A stretch of DNA of 64,000 bases from SPDF01 sp963812085 (GTDB taxonomy: Bacteria; Gemmatimonadota; Gemmatimonadetes; Gemmatimonadales; GWC2-71-9), in NCBI GenBank assembly GCA_963812085.1, contig CAWETL010000006.1, positions 1-64,000 on the forward strand, given 5' to 3'. Of the stretch, positions 1 through 6,472 are shown in pieces. The position numbers and the translations under genes were made by a program. How positions within the stretch are numbered: the stretch's first letter is position 1; every line of letters begins with the position of its first letter. The notes under the pieces are model-generated. The model ran no database searches. It was not told where the DNA came from and was given only the letters and a program-made list of their open reading frames with translations.

Positions 1-1
1 C

Positions 2-124
2 CTGGAGAAGCTGGGCGGGAATCGCGCCGGCCAGTGGAGTATTCGAGTCAATGACCAATGGCGACTCTGCTTCGCCTGGAAGAATGGCGATGCACACGAC
101 GTCGAGATGGTCGATTACCACTAG
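2..124 (+). CDS. higB: HigB-type mRNA interferase toxin, C-terminal part
   Basis: This is the last 40 codons of a gene that begins before the window. The visible part reads RAGQWSIRVNDQWRLCF then a short acidic linker and VEMVDYH, which is the characteristic C-terminal strand region of HigB/RelE-fold killer proteins that cut mRNA on the ribosome. It ends at TAG 122-124, nine bases before the higA start, the toxin-first order typical of hig operons. It would be the toxin of the first visible integron cassette. The catalytic N-terminal half cannot be judged from here. Confidence 0.85.
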   Translation: MEKLGGNRAGQWSIRVNDQWRLCFAWKNGDAHDVEMVDYH

Positions 125-133
125 GAGGGCCTC

Positions 134-463
134 ATGACAACTCGCAAGCGCCTTGCGCCGGTCCATCCCGGCGAGGTTCTGCTCGAGGAGTTTCTCGTGC
201 CGCTGGAGCTGACGCAGTATCGGCTGGCCAAGAGCCTGACCGTTCCCGCGCGCCGCATCAATGAGATTGTGCACGGCACCCGGGGGGTCAGCGCCGATAC
301 GGCGCTCCGCTTGGCCCGGTTTTTCGGCACGTCGGATCGGTTCTGGCTGAATCTGCAGGTGGCGTACGACCTCGACATCGAGCGGGATCGACTGGGGACC
401 CGTCTCCAGCGTGAGGTGCCCGGTCTACCAGAAGGCCGGATGATGGTGGGTCGCGCGGTCTAA
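134..463 (+). CDS. higA: HigA-type antitoxin, XRE-family HTH
   Basis: 109-residue antitoxin that neutralises the upstream HigB and represses the operon. The N-terminus PVHPGEVLLEEFLVPLELTQ leads into a helix-turn-helix (about residues 25-70), with RRINEIVHGTRGVSADTALRLARFFGTS as the recognition region in the VapI/HigA style. It starts nine bases after higB with a GGAGGG ribosome site at 124-129. Its TAA stop (461-463) lies inside the left box of the downstream attC, so the recombination site supplies the end of the reading frame. A cassette-borne hig module is expected to stabilise the array by addiction. Confidence 0.9.
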   Translation: MTTRKRLAPVHPGEVLLEEFLVPLELTQYRLAKSLTVPARRINEIVHGTRGVSADTALRLARFFGTSDRFWLNLQVAYDLDIERDRLGTRLQREVPGLPEGRMMVGRAV

Positions 464-586
464 CCAGCGCATGCAGCTGACGAGGGCGCGCTTTGCTCTG
501 GCAGCCGCCGCACCGTAGGTTCTAACCGAGGACGGCGCGGCGGCTGCCGCGCAGCGCCCTCGCAGCTGATGCGCCAGTCGTTAGGA
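458..586 (+). other. attC recombination site, long form
   Basis: Left box GTCTAAC (458-464), right box GTTAGGA (580-586). The left arm CCAGCGCATGCAGCTG pairs with the right arm CAGCTGATGCGCCAG except for one unpaired G (473), the extrahelical base expected of attC. The inner part pairs GGCAGCCGCCGC with GCGGCGGCTGCC and leaves a variable terminal segment containing GTAGGTTCTAACC. Length 129 bp. Confidence 0.88.
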
Positions 587-601
587 CGCCAAGGAGACAT
601 C

Positions 602-1078
602 ATGACAGTCAAGCGTATGGACAACGTCGGCATCGTGGTGGAAGACATCGATGCCGCCATTGAGTTCTTCACCGAACTCGGCCTTACCCTCGAAGGCCGC
701 ATGCCCATCGAAGGCGAATGGGCCGGCCGCGTCACCGGAGTGCGCGGCCAGCGCGTCGAGATCGCCATGATGCGCACCCCCGACGGCCACAGCCGCCTCG
801 AGCTCTCGCGCTTCGACGCCCCCGCCATCGCGTCCGATCACCGCACAGCCCCCGTGAACTCGTTGGGATACCTGCGCGTCATGTTCACCGTCGAGGACAT
901 CGACGACACCCTCGCCCGGCTCAGCAAGCTCGGTGCGACGGTGGTCGATGAAGTCGTCAATTACGAAGACATCTACCGGCTCTGCTACATCCGGGGTCCC
1001 GAAGGAATTCTCATCGGGCTCGCCCAACAGCTCGGGCAGCAGACCTCCCGAGAGAATCCCATGGAACGTAAGCGTTGA
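602..1078 (+). CDS. VOC-family (glyoxalase/dioxygenase fold) protein
   Basis: 158-residue single-cassette gene. The start MTVKRMDNVGIVVEDIDAA is preceded by AAGGAGA (591-597). Paired beta-alpha-beta modules of the vicinal oxygen chelate fold are visible: a first half opening NVGIVVEDIDAAIEFFTELG (residues about 7-26) and a second opening YLRVMFTVEDIDDTLARLSKLG (about 87-108), ending GPEGILIGLAQQLG. Family members bind a divalent metal and act as glyoxalases, dioxygenases or resistance proteins; the substrate here cannot be inferred. It sits alone between two attC sites with only 15 bp of leader, so expression probably depends on upstream read-through. Confidence 0.82.
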   Translation: MTVKRMDNVGIVVEDIDAAIEFFTELGLTLEGRMPIEGEWAGRVTGVRGQRVEIAMMRTPDGHSRLELSRFDAPAIASDHRTAPVNSLGYLRVMFTVEDIDDTLARLSKLGATVVDEVVNYEDIYRLCYIRGPEGILIGLAQQLGQQTSRENPMERKR

Positions 1079-1094
1079 GAACTCAGGCGTTGGC

Positions 1095-1222
1095 GTCTAA
1101 CCAGCGCATGCAGCTGACGAGGGCGCGCTCTTCTGCGGCAGCCGCCGCGCCGTAGGTTCTAACCGAGGACGCGCGGCGGCTGCCGCGCAGCGCCCTCGCA
1201 GCTGATGCGCCAGTCGTTAGTC
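1095..1222 (+). other. attC recombination site, long form
   Basis: Left box GTCTAAC (1095-1101), right box GTTAGTC (1216-1222), 128 bp. It has the same arms and same inner stem as the first site, including the extra unpaired G in CATGCAG. The terminal part again contains GTAGGTTCTAACCGAGG. Confidence 0.87.
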
Positions 1223-1244
1223 AGCGGCCCAACGACTTCAGGAC

Positions 1245-1928
1245 ATGCCACATACATCCCGTTACGGTGCCCCGCAATTGGCGAAGATTCTCGCCGCTGG
1301 CGTGGCCACCCTTGGGCTGGTGCTCTGGGCGCACCAGTTCCGCACCATTGGCGGTCGTGTGCCCATGGTCTTCGTCGCCCTCTGGTTCGGTTCGACGGCC
1401 ATGGTCGCATTGGTCTTTTCGATGGCGCCGGTCGCGAATGACCCTCTGCCGGTCACCCGTGAGCACCTGTGGCGCGACAAGATCCAGTTGGCCCTGGTCT
1501 GCCTCTTGCCCCTGACGCTGGTGCCGCTCCTGGAACGAGCTGGGGTGGCGAATGATCCCGCCGTTTGGCTCTTGGATGGCGCCTTGGTCATTTCGGTCTG
1601 CACAGTGCCTTATTTCACGTTGGTTGCGCACACCGCCTTCGGGGGCGCAGTCTTGAGCATCGGAGCCTTTCAGGCGCTCTGGATCGCTGGCGCCTCCATA
1701 CAGTTTGTGATCATGGAGCACCTGGCCCAGGCGAAAGGTGCGGGACTGCCCGATTGGGGGACCTTCGAGGACTTCTTCCGGCCCGAGTATCGCTTCCTCT
1801 TCTATATCCTGTGCGTTGTGATGGGGTTGGGCTATTGTCCGGCGATCCTGTGGCTTGGGCACCGGCGCTTTGTGCGGCCGACGGCATCGCCACCCGCAGC
1901 GTCGGGACCTGTCCCGCCAGTCGGTTGA
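1245..1928 (+). CDS. Integral membrane protein of unknown function (cassette)
   Basis: 227 residues, not recognised. Hydrophobic segments occur at about residues 13-30 (ILAAGVATLGLVLWAHQF), 39-60, 80-97 (LALVCLLPLTLVPLL), 107-130, 133-150 and 180-203 (FLFYILCVVMGLGYCPAILW), suggesting five or six membrane helices. The C-terminal tail is proline and serine rich. ATG 1245 follows a TCAGGA ribosome-site-like stretch. As a lone cassette gene with no paralogue nearby it is typical of the many uncharacterised membrane proteins in cassette arrays. No catalytic motif was seen. Confidence 0.7.
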   Translation: MPHTSRYGAPQLAKILAAGVATLGLVLWAHQFRTIGGRVPMVFVALWFGSTAMVALVFSMAPVANDPLPVTREHLWRDKIQLALVCLLPLTLVPLLERAGVANDPAVWLLDGALVISVCTVPYFTLVAHTAFGGAVLSIGAFQALWIAGASIQFVIMEHLAQAKGAGLPDWGTFEDFFRPEYRFLFYILCVVMGLGYCPAILWLGHRRFVRPTASPPAASGPVPPVG

Positions 1929-1948
1929 CGCCACTAGCGGTGGCCGCT

Positions 1949-2032
1949 GTCTAACCAGCGCATGCAGTCTGACCGAGGACGCGCGGCGGCTGCCGCGCAG
2001 CGCCCTCGCAGCTGATGCGCCAGTCGTTAGGC
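1949..2032 (+). other. attC site with internal deletion
   Basis: Left box GTCTAAC (1949-1955), right box GTTAGGC (2026-2032), 84 bp. The left arm CCAGCGCATGCAG is followed directly by TCTGACCGAGGACG, a part that in long sites lies in the terminal loop, so the left half of the upper stem is missing. The outer arms can still pair. Confidence 0.78.
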
Positions 2033-2089
2033 CTCAGCGCCATCCCTCCCCATCTTGCGTGAACCTAAGCTCCTTGCCACATTAGACTT

Positions 2090-2305
2090 ATGGCTGCTCC
2101 CATCTTCGACTTCTCCCACCTCACGCCGGCTGAGCGCATTGAGCTCGCCGAGCAACTCTGGGATAGCCTCGAGCCGCAGAGTATCGAGATGGCCCCGGAC
2201 CAAGCGGCGGAACTCAGACGTCGCCGAGCCGCACTGACCAAGGATGGAGCCCCTGGCCAACCCTGGCAGGAGGCCCTCGACGAGATCGAAGAGCGCGGCG
2301 CATGA
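2090..2305 (+). CDS. Addiction-module antitoxin (PF09720-type)
   Basis: 71-residue acidic protein with LTPAERIELAEQLWDSLE at residues about 11-28, the hallmark of short antitoxins of the putative addiction module component family, and an acidic helical tail (EALDEIEERGA) that would wrap the partner toxin. It overlaps the following RelE-type toxin by four bases (ATGA), so the pair is translationally coupled. The start at ATG 2090 lies 57 bases after the attC. A TTGCGT element at 2055-2060 could be part of a cassette promoter, but no convincing -10 box was found. Confidence 0.85.
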   Translation: MAAPIFDFSHLTPAERIELAEQLWDSLEPQSIEMAPDQAAELRRRRAALTKDGAPGQPWQEALDEIEERGA

Positions 2306-2598
2306 CGCCGCGCTTGTTTCTTCGGCCCGAGGCGCGGGCCGAGTTGGCCGAGGCCTATCGGTGGTACGAGGAGCGCAGCACCGGCTTGGGCCACGAGTTC
2401 ATCCGCTCGGTCCGGATTGTCCTCGCGGCGATCGAGCGGGCTCCTTCGCAATTCCCCACCGCCCTAGACGACATTCGCCGTGCCCAACTCCGGCGCTTCC
2501 CCTACTTGATCTATTTCGTCGTCTTACCTGAGAGCGTGTCGGTGCTTGCCGTCATGCACGGCCGCCGAGATCCGCGCCGGTGGCAGGCGCGTCGGTGA
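2302..2598 (+). CDS. RelE/ParE-superfamily toxin
   Basis: 98-residue basic toxin of the RelE/ParE fold. The opening RPEARAELAEAYRWYEE (residues about 7-23) is the two-helix start of the family, followed by GLGHEFIRSV, the strand region RRAQLRRFPYLIYFVV and a C-terminal VLAVMHGRRDPRRWQ. Members either cut mRNA or poison gyrase; the sequence does not settle which. It is coupled to the upstream antitoxin by an ATGA overlap. This is the second apparently intact toxin-antitoxin cassette in the array. Confidence 0.87.
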   Translation: MTPRLFLRPEARAELAEAYRWYEERSTGLGHEFIRSVRIVLAAIERAPSQFPTALDDIRRAQLRRFPYLIYFVVLPESVSVLAVMHGRRDPRRWQARR

Positions 2599-2606
2599 GC
2601 ATTGAG

Positions 2607-2735
2607 GCCTAACCAGCGCATGCAGCTGACGAGGGCGCGCTGGCTGCTGGCAGCCGCCACGCCGTAGGTTCTAACCGAGGACGGCGCGGCGGCTGCCGCG
2701 CAGCGCCCTCGCAGCTGATGCGCCAGTCGTTAGGC
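2607..2735 (+). other. attC recombination site, long form
   Basis: Left box GCCTAAC (2607-2613), right box GTTAGGC (2729-2735), 129 bp. Arms, extra G and inner GC-rich stem are as in the first site. Confidence 0.88.
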
Positions 2736-2776
2736 AGCAGCACTGTACTGCGCCACTTGGAAAGGAACGGCAGGGC

Positions 2777-3512
2777 TTGCCACCGTCCACATTCCTACAA
2801 GTCGCGCTCAATGGCGACCGTACTCACTTGGCGGTACCGCGCACACCGACCACCATCGCGGATGCAGCTCGCGCCGTCGTGCGAGCCGGTGCTCACTCGG
2901 TGCATGTCCATGCCTTCGACCCCTCCGGCCTGGAAACCCTGGATGGCACCGCATGTGCGGAGGTCCTGCGTTGCATCCGTCTTCTCTGTCCCGACACGCC
3001 TGTCTCGTTAACCACGTCAGCGACAATTTGCGCGGATCCCGAGGAGCGTTGGCGCATCGTTGAGGCGTGGGAGAGCTGCCCGACCTGGTCACCGCCAATC
3101 AGGGAGAGCCAGGCATCATTGAGTTGTGTGAGCTCCTGCTTTCCCGCGGCGTGGCGATCGAGGCCGGCTTGCTCACGATCGAGGATGCAAATGCCTTTGT
3201 GGCCTCTGGATTGGCCGACCGGTGTCGCCGCGTTCTCATCGAACCGCTTGACCTCGATCCCGAGGCCGCCGTCCGGCACGCCGCCACGATGGAAGAGACG
3301 GTGATCTCCGCTGGCATCACGTTGGATCAGGCTTCACCACGGATACGGCATCGCGAGCTGGGCCGTTCAATCGCCGCGCTCTCGATAGAGGGCACGGCAT
3401 CCGGACAGGGCTGGAGGACGTCACGGTACTCCCTGACGGCTCGCCCGCCCGCGACAACTCCGACCTAGTGATCGCAGCAGCGGAGATGGTTCGTCACATG
3501 GCTGCTGCCTAA
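2777..3512 (+). pseudogene. Frameshifted beta-keto acid cleavage enzyme (BKACE, DUF849)
   Basis: The gene opens at TTG 2777 (LQVALNGDRTH, then PTTIADAARAVVRAGAHSVH and HAFDPSG), a clear BKACE N-terminus. Family members condense or cleave beta-keto acids with acetyl-CoA on a TIM barrel. The reading frame changes near 3070, where GELPDLVTANQGEPG continues in another frame. It changes again near 3335-3370, ending GLEDVTVLPDGSPARDNSDL and TAA 3510-3512 in a third frame. The stop falls inside the next attC box. The N-terminal metal-site region and the C-terminal GLEDVTVLPDG motif are both present, so the gene was complete before the shifts. Either it is a recent pseudogene or the assembly carries indels here. 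The family's normal length (about 270-300 residues) is not quite reached; the piece totals about 245 codons. Confidence 0.75.
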
Positions 3513-3596
3513 CCAGCGCATGCAGCTGCGAGGGCGCGCTCGATCTGCGGCGGCTGCCGCGCAGCGCCCTCGCCGCTGATGCGCAGTTCGTTAGGC
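3507..3596 (+). other. attC recombination site, short form
   Basis: Left box GCCTAAC (3507-3513), right box GTTAGGC (3590-3596), 90 bp. The outer arms match the long sites, but the terminal segment with GTAGGTTCTAACC is absent. Confidence 0.85.
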
Positions 3597-3654
3597 GGCC
3601 CCGACGTGGCCACGGCGGGTGCCGACGCGTTATCCTTCCGGTAGGAGGTGCCAC

Positions 3655-3855
3655 ATGACCTTGTCCATCCAGCTTCCCGATGACCGCCGAGCGCCGTCTC
3701 AAGTAGGCGGCCACTCCGGCTGCACGTCCCGGTCGCCGATCTGGCCGCCGCGCAGCCGTCCGGGACTTCGTCACCGCCTCCGACGAAGCAGTTTGAGCGT
3801 GCTGCGCAACGCGTCCTCGACGAAGAACCGCGAGCTCTACCGCCGCCTCGCCTAG
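3655..3855 (+). pseudogene. Decayed antitoxin of a Doc-type pair
   Basis: ATG 3655 follows a good GGAGG site (3643-3647) and reads MTLSIQLPDD, a plausible antitoxin start, but the frame breaks almost at once. Pieces of a normal antitoxin appear in three frames: AERRLK, then AAVRDFVTASDEA, then FERAAQRVLDE, and finally NRELYRRLA with TAG 3853-3855. The order and content suit a small antitoxin preceding the Doc-like remnant. No intact product can be made. Confidence 0.55.
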
Positions 3856-4246
3856 GTGCGGTACCTCAGCCTAGGCGAGGTGCTGGTCCTCCACCGAACG
3901 TCTCCTGAGCCAATCCGGTGGAGCGGAGAGCGGCTTCGGGACTTGGGTGCGCTCGAGTCCGCAGCGGCCCAACCCCGCATGACGTTTGGTGGCCAAGATC
4001 TCGATCCAGTACCTGGCCACCAAAGCCGCAGCACTCGGCTGCTCCCTCATGGCAGAATCAGCCCTTCTCGACGGCAACAAGCGCATCGGGCATGCGGCGA
4101 TGGAAGCCTTCCTGCTTCTCAACGGGCACGAGCTTGCCGAGCACCGCTCGAGGAGGCCGAGCGCGTCATTCTCGGGGTCGCCGCACGGGGCGCTTGATCT
4201 GCCGCGTCGACCGCGCGGCTCTGCACCCCTGTGGCGTGCCGTCTGA
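3856..4246 (+). pseudogene. Decayed Doc/Fic-type toxin
   Basis: GTG 3856 opens MRYLSLGEVLVLH and RDLGALESAAAQPRMTFGGQDL, the N-terminal half of a Doc toxin (a Fic-fold kinase that phosphorylates EF-Tu). The frame then shifts near 4000. The Fic motif, normally HPFxDGNKRxGxxA, is found as ALLDGNKRIGHAAMEAFL in another frame, and the bases upstream show that the catalytic His codon has become a Gln or Ser codon depending on frame. Further shifts separate PLEEAERVILGVAA from the end. The stop TGA 4244-4246 overlaps the worn left box of the attC. The toxin is almost certainly dead. Confidence 0.72.
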
Positions 4247-4353
4247 CCGCTATGCACGGACAGGCGCGCGCTGAGGCCGCCACGCGTAGATCTTGACGGA
4301 GGACGCGCCGGCGGCCGCGCAGCGCCCCGCCGCAGAAGCGCAGGTCGTTAGGT
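4241..4353 (+). other. attC site, degenerate left side
   Basis: Right box GTTAGGT (4347-4353). The left box has drifted to GTCTGAC (4241-4247), and the left arm reads CGCTATGCACGGACAGG instead of CAGCGCATGCAGCTGACG. The inner GAGGACG and GCGCAGCGCC elements are still recognisable. Decay here parallels the decay of the Doc cassette in front of it. Confidence 0.65.
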
Positions 4354-4365
4354 GGCATCAGTAAA

Positions 4366-4401
4366 TGACGTCTTGACGTCATGACGTCACACCGCTATCA
4401 T
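4366..4401 (+). promoter_or_regulatory. Promoter and octamer operator of RHH/RelE cassette
   Basis: Three copies of TGACGTC start at 4366, 4374 and 4382, an exact 8-bp period; TGACGTCA is itself a palindrome. The middle copy overlaps a -35 box TTGACG (4373-4378). A -10 box TATCAT (4396-4401) follows after exactly 17 bp. Transcription would begin at or next to the antitoxin ATG at 4408, giving a leaderless mRNA. Tandem octamers are typical operators for ribbon-helix-helix antitoxins, so autoregulation is likely (inference). Confidence 0.72.
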
Positions 4402-4407
4402 GCCTCC

Positions 4408-4638
4408 ATGGCCACTCAGAAGCGCGCCACCGTCTATTTCGACCCCACTCTCCATCGAGCCCTCCGGATCAAGGCCGCCTCGACGGAGCGCAGCCTCTCC
4501 GACCTCGTCAACGCCGCCATCCGGGCGAGCTTGGCCGAGGATGCCGAGGACCTGGCGGCCTTCGCTGCCCGGGCCAAAGAACCGTCGCTCGCCTTCGAGG
4601 ATGTCCTCAAAGACCTGAAGCGGCGTGGCAAGCTATAG
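4408..4638 (+). CDS. Ribbon-helix-helix (CopG/RelB-like) antitoxin
   Basis: 76-residue antitoxin. The N-terminus RATVYFDPTLHRALRIKAA is the beta-strand and first helix of a ribbon-helix-helix DNA-binding domain, followed by SLSDLVNAAIRASL (second helix) and an acidic C-terminal toxin-binding helix ending AFEDVLKDLKRRGKL. The ATG at 4408 is preferred over an upstream in-frame ATG at 4381 because the promoter -10 box lies between them. The toxin gene starts inside its last codons (14-bp overlap). A decayed copy of this cassette lies at 15155-15420. Confidence 0.88.
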   Translation: MATQKRATVYFDPTLHRALRIKAASTERSLSDLVNAAIRASLAEDAEDLAAFAARAKEPSLAFEDVLKDLKRRGKL

Positions 4639-4885
4639 TCTCGAGATCAAGCGGTCCGCCGCCAAGGAACTTGCCCAGGTGCCCCCGAAGGATCGAGGGC
4701 GCATTATTGCGCGTATCCAAGCTCTCGCCGAGGATCCCCGGCCCGTGGCGGCCGAGAAGCTGTCGGGGCAGGAGCGGTATCGGGTCCGTCAAGGAGACTA
4801 CCGCATCCTGTACGAGATTGAGGATCAGATCCTGCGGATCATGGTGGTGAAGATCGGGCACTGGCGGGACGTGTACCGGACCTGA
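4625..4885 (+). CDS. RelE-type mRNA interferase toxin
   Basis: 86 residues, close to the usual RelE length. Recognisable segments are SLEIKRSAAKELAQVPPKDR (residues about 4-23), RIIARIQALAEDPRP, the arginine-rich active-site strand ERYRVRQGDYRILYEI and the C-terminal VKIGHWRDVYR. RelE toxins cut mRNA in the ribosomal A site. The gene overlaps the antitoxin by 14 bases, ensuring coupled translation, and ends five bases before the next attC. Confidence 0.92.
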   Translation: MASYSLEIKRSAAKELAQVPPKDRGRIIARIQALAEDPRPVAAEKLSGQERYRVRQGDYRILYEIEDQILRIMVVKIGHWRDVYRT

Positions 4886-4889
4886 TGCC

Positions 4890-4979
4890 ACCTAACCAGC
4901 GCATGCAGCTGACGAGGTCGCGCTTTGCTTGGGCAGCCGCCGCGCAGCGCCCTCGCAGCTCATGCGCCAGTCGTTAGGC
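4890..4979 (+). other. attC recombination site, short form
   Basis: Left box ACCTAAC (4890-4896), right box GTTAGGC (4973-4979), 90 bp. Outer arms are intact; the terminal GTAGGTTCTAACC segment is missing and GGCAGCCGCCGC runs directly into GCAGCGCC. Confidence 0.86.
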
Positions 4980-5026
4980 GCACTTCCACCCAGCTCCCGA
5001 CCTGCCCGAGCCCCCGCCATTCCATC

Positions 5027-5072
5027 TTGCGCGCTGGAGCACCCAGCAGTACTGTTAGACGTACATCTAACA
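5027..5072 (+). promoter_or_regulatory. Promoter and inverted-repeat operator of Phd/ParE cassette
   Basis: A possible -35 TTGCGC (5027-5032) and -10 TACTGT (5050-5055) are separated by 17 bp. A perfect inverted repeat, TGTTAGA (5053-5059) and TCTAACA (5066-5072), overlaps the -10 box and probable start site. Such palindromes are usual operators for Phd/YefM antitoxins. The -10 is a moderate match, so the promoter is less certain than the operator. Confidence 0.6.
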
Positions 5073-5084
5073 GGTGCCCACGCC

Positions 5085-5366
5085 ATGCCAAAAATGCCCG
5101 ACATCATCCCGATCACCGATCTCCGCCAAGATGCAGCGGGCGCTCTCGACCGAGTCCGCCGGTCCCGCGAGCCGGTGGTGATCACCCAACGTGGCCGAGC
5201 GGCGGCCGTGATGCTCAGCATGGAAGCCTATGAGCTCGGGGAGCGGGAACGACAGATCCTCCGCATCCTCGCCGCTGGCGAACGGGAGATCGCGAAGGGA
5301 AGAGGTCGTGAGCTCGCTGCGGTCCTGGCGGAAGCTGACCGGATGCTGAGGGATGTCCACGCGTGA
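5085..5366 (+). CDS. Phd/YefM-family antitoxin
   Basis: 93 residues. The N-terminal half DIIPITDLRQDAAGALDRVR followed by EPVVITQRGRAAAVMLSMEAYE is the classic Phd/YefM DNA-binding fold. The C-terminal helix (residues about 50-93) would cap the toxin. ATG 5085 and an alternative ATG 5094 are both possible; there is a palindromic operator just upstream. The next gene begins with GTG overlapping this stop by four bases (GTGA), so the pair forms an operon inside one cassette. Confidence 0.9.
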   Translation: MPKMPDIIPITDLRQDAAGALDRVRRSREPVVITQRGRAAAVMLSMEAYELGERERQILRILAAGEREIAKGRGRELAAVLAEADRMLRDVHA

Positions 5367-5665
5367 AGGTGCGGTTCACGCCGACGGGCGATCGACAATT
5401 CCTCGACGTTATCGCGTACATCCTCGCGGAGCGGCCGGCGGCCGCCCGTCGGTTCTACACGCGGGCCCTCAAGGCTCTCAGCCGGCTGGAGAAGTTCCCC
5501 GAGTCCGGGCGGCGTATTCCAGAGTTTCGAGGCCTTCCCTACCGCGAGGTCATCGTCCGGCCCTATCGGTTCTTCTACCGCGTACAGGGCACCACCGTCT
5601 GGGTCGTTGGCGTGTGGCATAGCGCCCAATTGGCGGCGGAGCCTGAGGCGACGGAAGGCGCCTAA
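5363..5665 (+). CDS. ParE/RelE-superfamily toxin
   Basis: 100 residues. The motifs VRFTPTGDRQFLDVIAYILAE, ALSRLEKFPESGRRIPEF and YREVIVRPYRFFYRV are typical of ParE-like toxins, many of which inhibit DNA gyrase; VWVVGVWHSAQ near the end matches the family's last strand. It starts at GTG 5363 in a GTGA overlap with the antitoxin. Its TAA stop (5663-5665) lies inside the left box of the next attC, so the recombination site terminates the protein. Confidence 0.9.
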   Translation: MKVRFTPTGDRQFLDVIAYILAERPAAARRFYTRALKALSRLEKFPESGRRIPEFRGLPYREVIVRPYRFFYRVQGTTVWVVGVWHSAQLAAEPEATEGA

Positions 5666-5788
5666 CCAGCGCCTGCAGCGAGCGAGGGCGCGCTTTGCCC
5701 TGGCAGCCGCCGCACCGTAGGTTGTAACCGAGGACGGCGCGGCGGCTGCCGCGCAGCGCCCTCGCCGCTGATGCGCGTTTCGTTAGGC
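5660..5788 (+). other. attC recombination site, long form
   Basis: Left box GCCTAAC (5660-5666), right box GTTAGGC (5782-5788), 129 bp. It contains the terminal GTAGGTTGTAACCGAGG segment. The right arm has CCGCTGATGCGCGTTTC, shared with the site at 6312, so these two form a subfamily. Confidence 0.87.
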
Positions 5789-5810
5789 CTCACTCCAAGC
5801 CCCGGGACCT

Positions 5811-6266
5811 ATGCAGGATGCCGTTCACGTCCGACTGGCTCGACCTTCCGAACGACTCGCGCTTGAGGCATTGCAGGCGCGCGCCTCGCTCGCCAATCCC
5901 TCAGATCGCGAGGCGATCCTTGCCAATCCGGACGCCATCGACCTCCCCCAAGCACAAATCGACGACTGCCAGGTTTATGTCGCTGAGATCGCCGGGTCTA
6001 TCCAGGGATTTGCAGCACTGCTTCCGCGCGAAGATGGCAACGCGGAGCTTGACGCACTCTTTGTCGACCCAGGTACCTGGCGCCAAGGGATCGGCCGCAA
6101 GCTGATCGATCGTTGCGTGGCGGTGGCGCGCCTGCAAGGCGCGGCAGCCATTCACGTCGTTGGGAACCCACATGCTGAGGGCTTTTATCGTGCGTGTGGC
6201 TTCGAGCTCGTCGGTACCACGGCTACTCGCTTCGGAGTCGGCCACTTGATGCGGAGGCTGCTCTGA
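5811..6266 (+). CDS. GNAT-family N-acetyltransferase (cassette)
   Basis: 151 residues. The acetyl-CoA pyrophosphate-binding motif appears as WRQGIGRKLIDRCV (about residues 98-111), preceded by the strand AELDALFVDPGT and followed by AAIHVVGNPHAEGFYRACGFE (about 117-137), the usual motif B. The gene starts 22 bases after an attC with no clear promoter of its own. GNAT cassettes are common in integrons and may modify antibiotics, metabolites or proteins; the substrate here is unknown. Confidence 0.87.
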   Translation: MQDAVHVRLARPSERLALEALQARASLANPSDREAILANPDAIDLPQAQIDDCQVYVAEIAGSIQGFAALLPREDGNAELDALFVDPGTWRQGIGRKLIDRCVAVARLQGAAAIHVVGNPHAEGFYRACGFELVGTTATRFGVGHLMRRLL

Positions 6267-6311
6267 GCGCGAGGTCTTCAGTCGCCAGCAGCTGGCAGGC
6301 TTGGCAGTGAG

Positions 6312-6389
6312 GCCTAACCAGCCCATTCAGCTGCCGAGGGCGCGCTGGCTCGGGCAGCGCCCTCGCCGCTGATGCGCGTTTCGTTAGGC
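6312..6389 (+). other. attC recombination site, shortest form
   Basis: Left box GCCTAAC (6312-6318), right box GTTAGGC (6383-6389), 78 bp. The left arm reads CCAGCCCATTCAGCTGCCGAGG, slightly drifted. The upper stem is reduced to CGGGCAGCGCC. Confidence 0.82.
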
Positions 6390-6472
6390 GGCGCTCGGCA
6401 CACTGCCTGCTTCGCACATCCCTAAGGGCACGAGAGAGAGATGGACTGACAGGCCCGGCCGGGCGGGGAGAA

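Noticed and set aside
2055..2088. Promoter for the PF09720/RelE cassette
   Set aside because: TTGCGT is present, but no -10 box at 16-18 bp matches well enough to claim a promoter.
458..6389. The repeats could be MITEs, REP elements or intergenic palindromes rather than attC sites
   Set aside because: They lie only at the 3' ends of single-strand-oriented genes, begin and end with RYYYAAC and GTTRRRY boxes, show an extrahelical base and lack target-site duplications.
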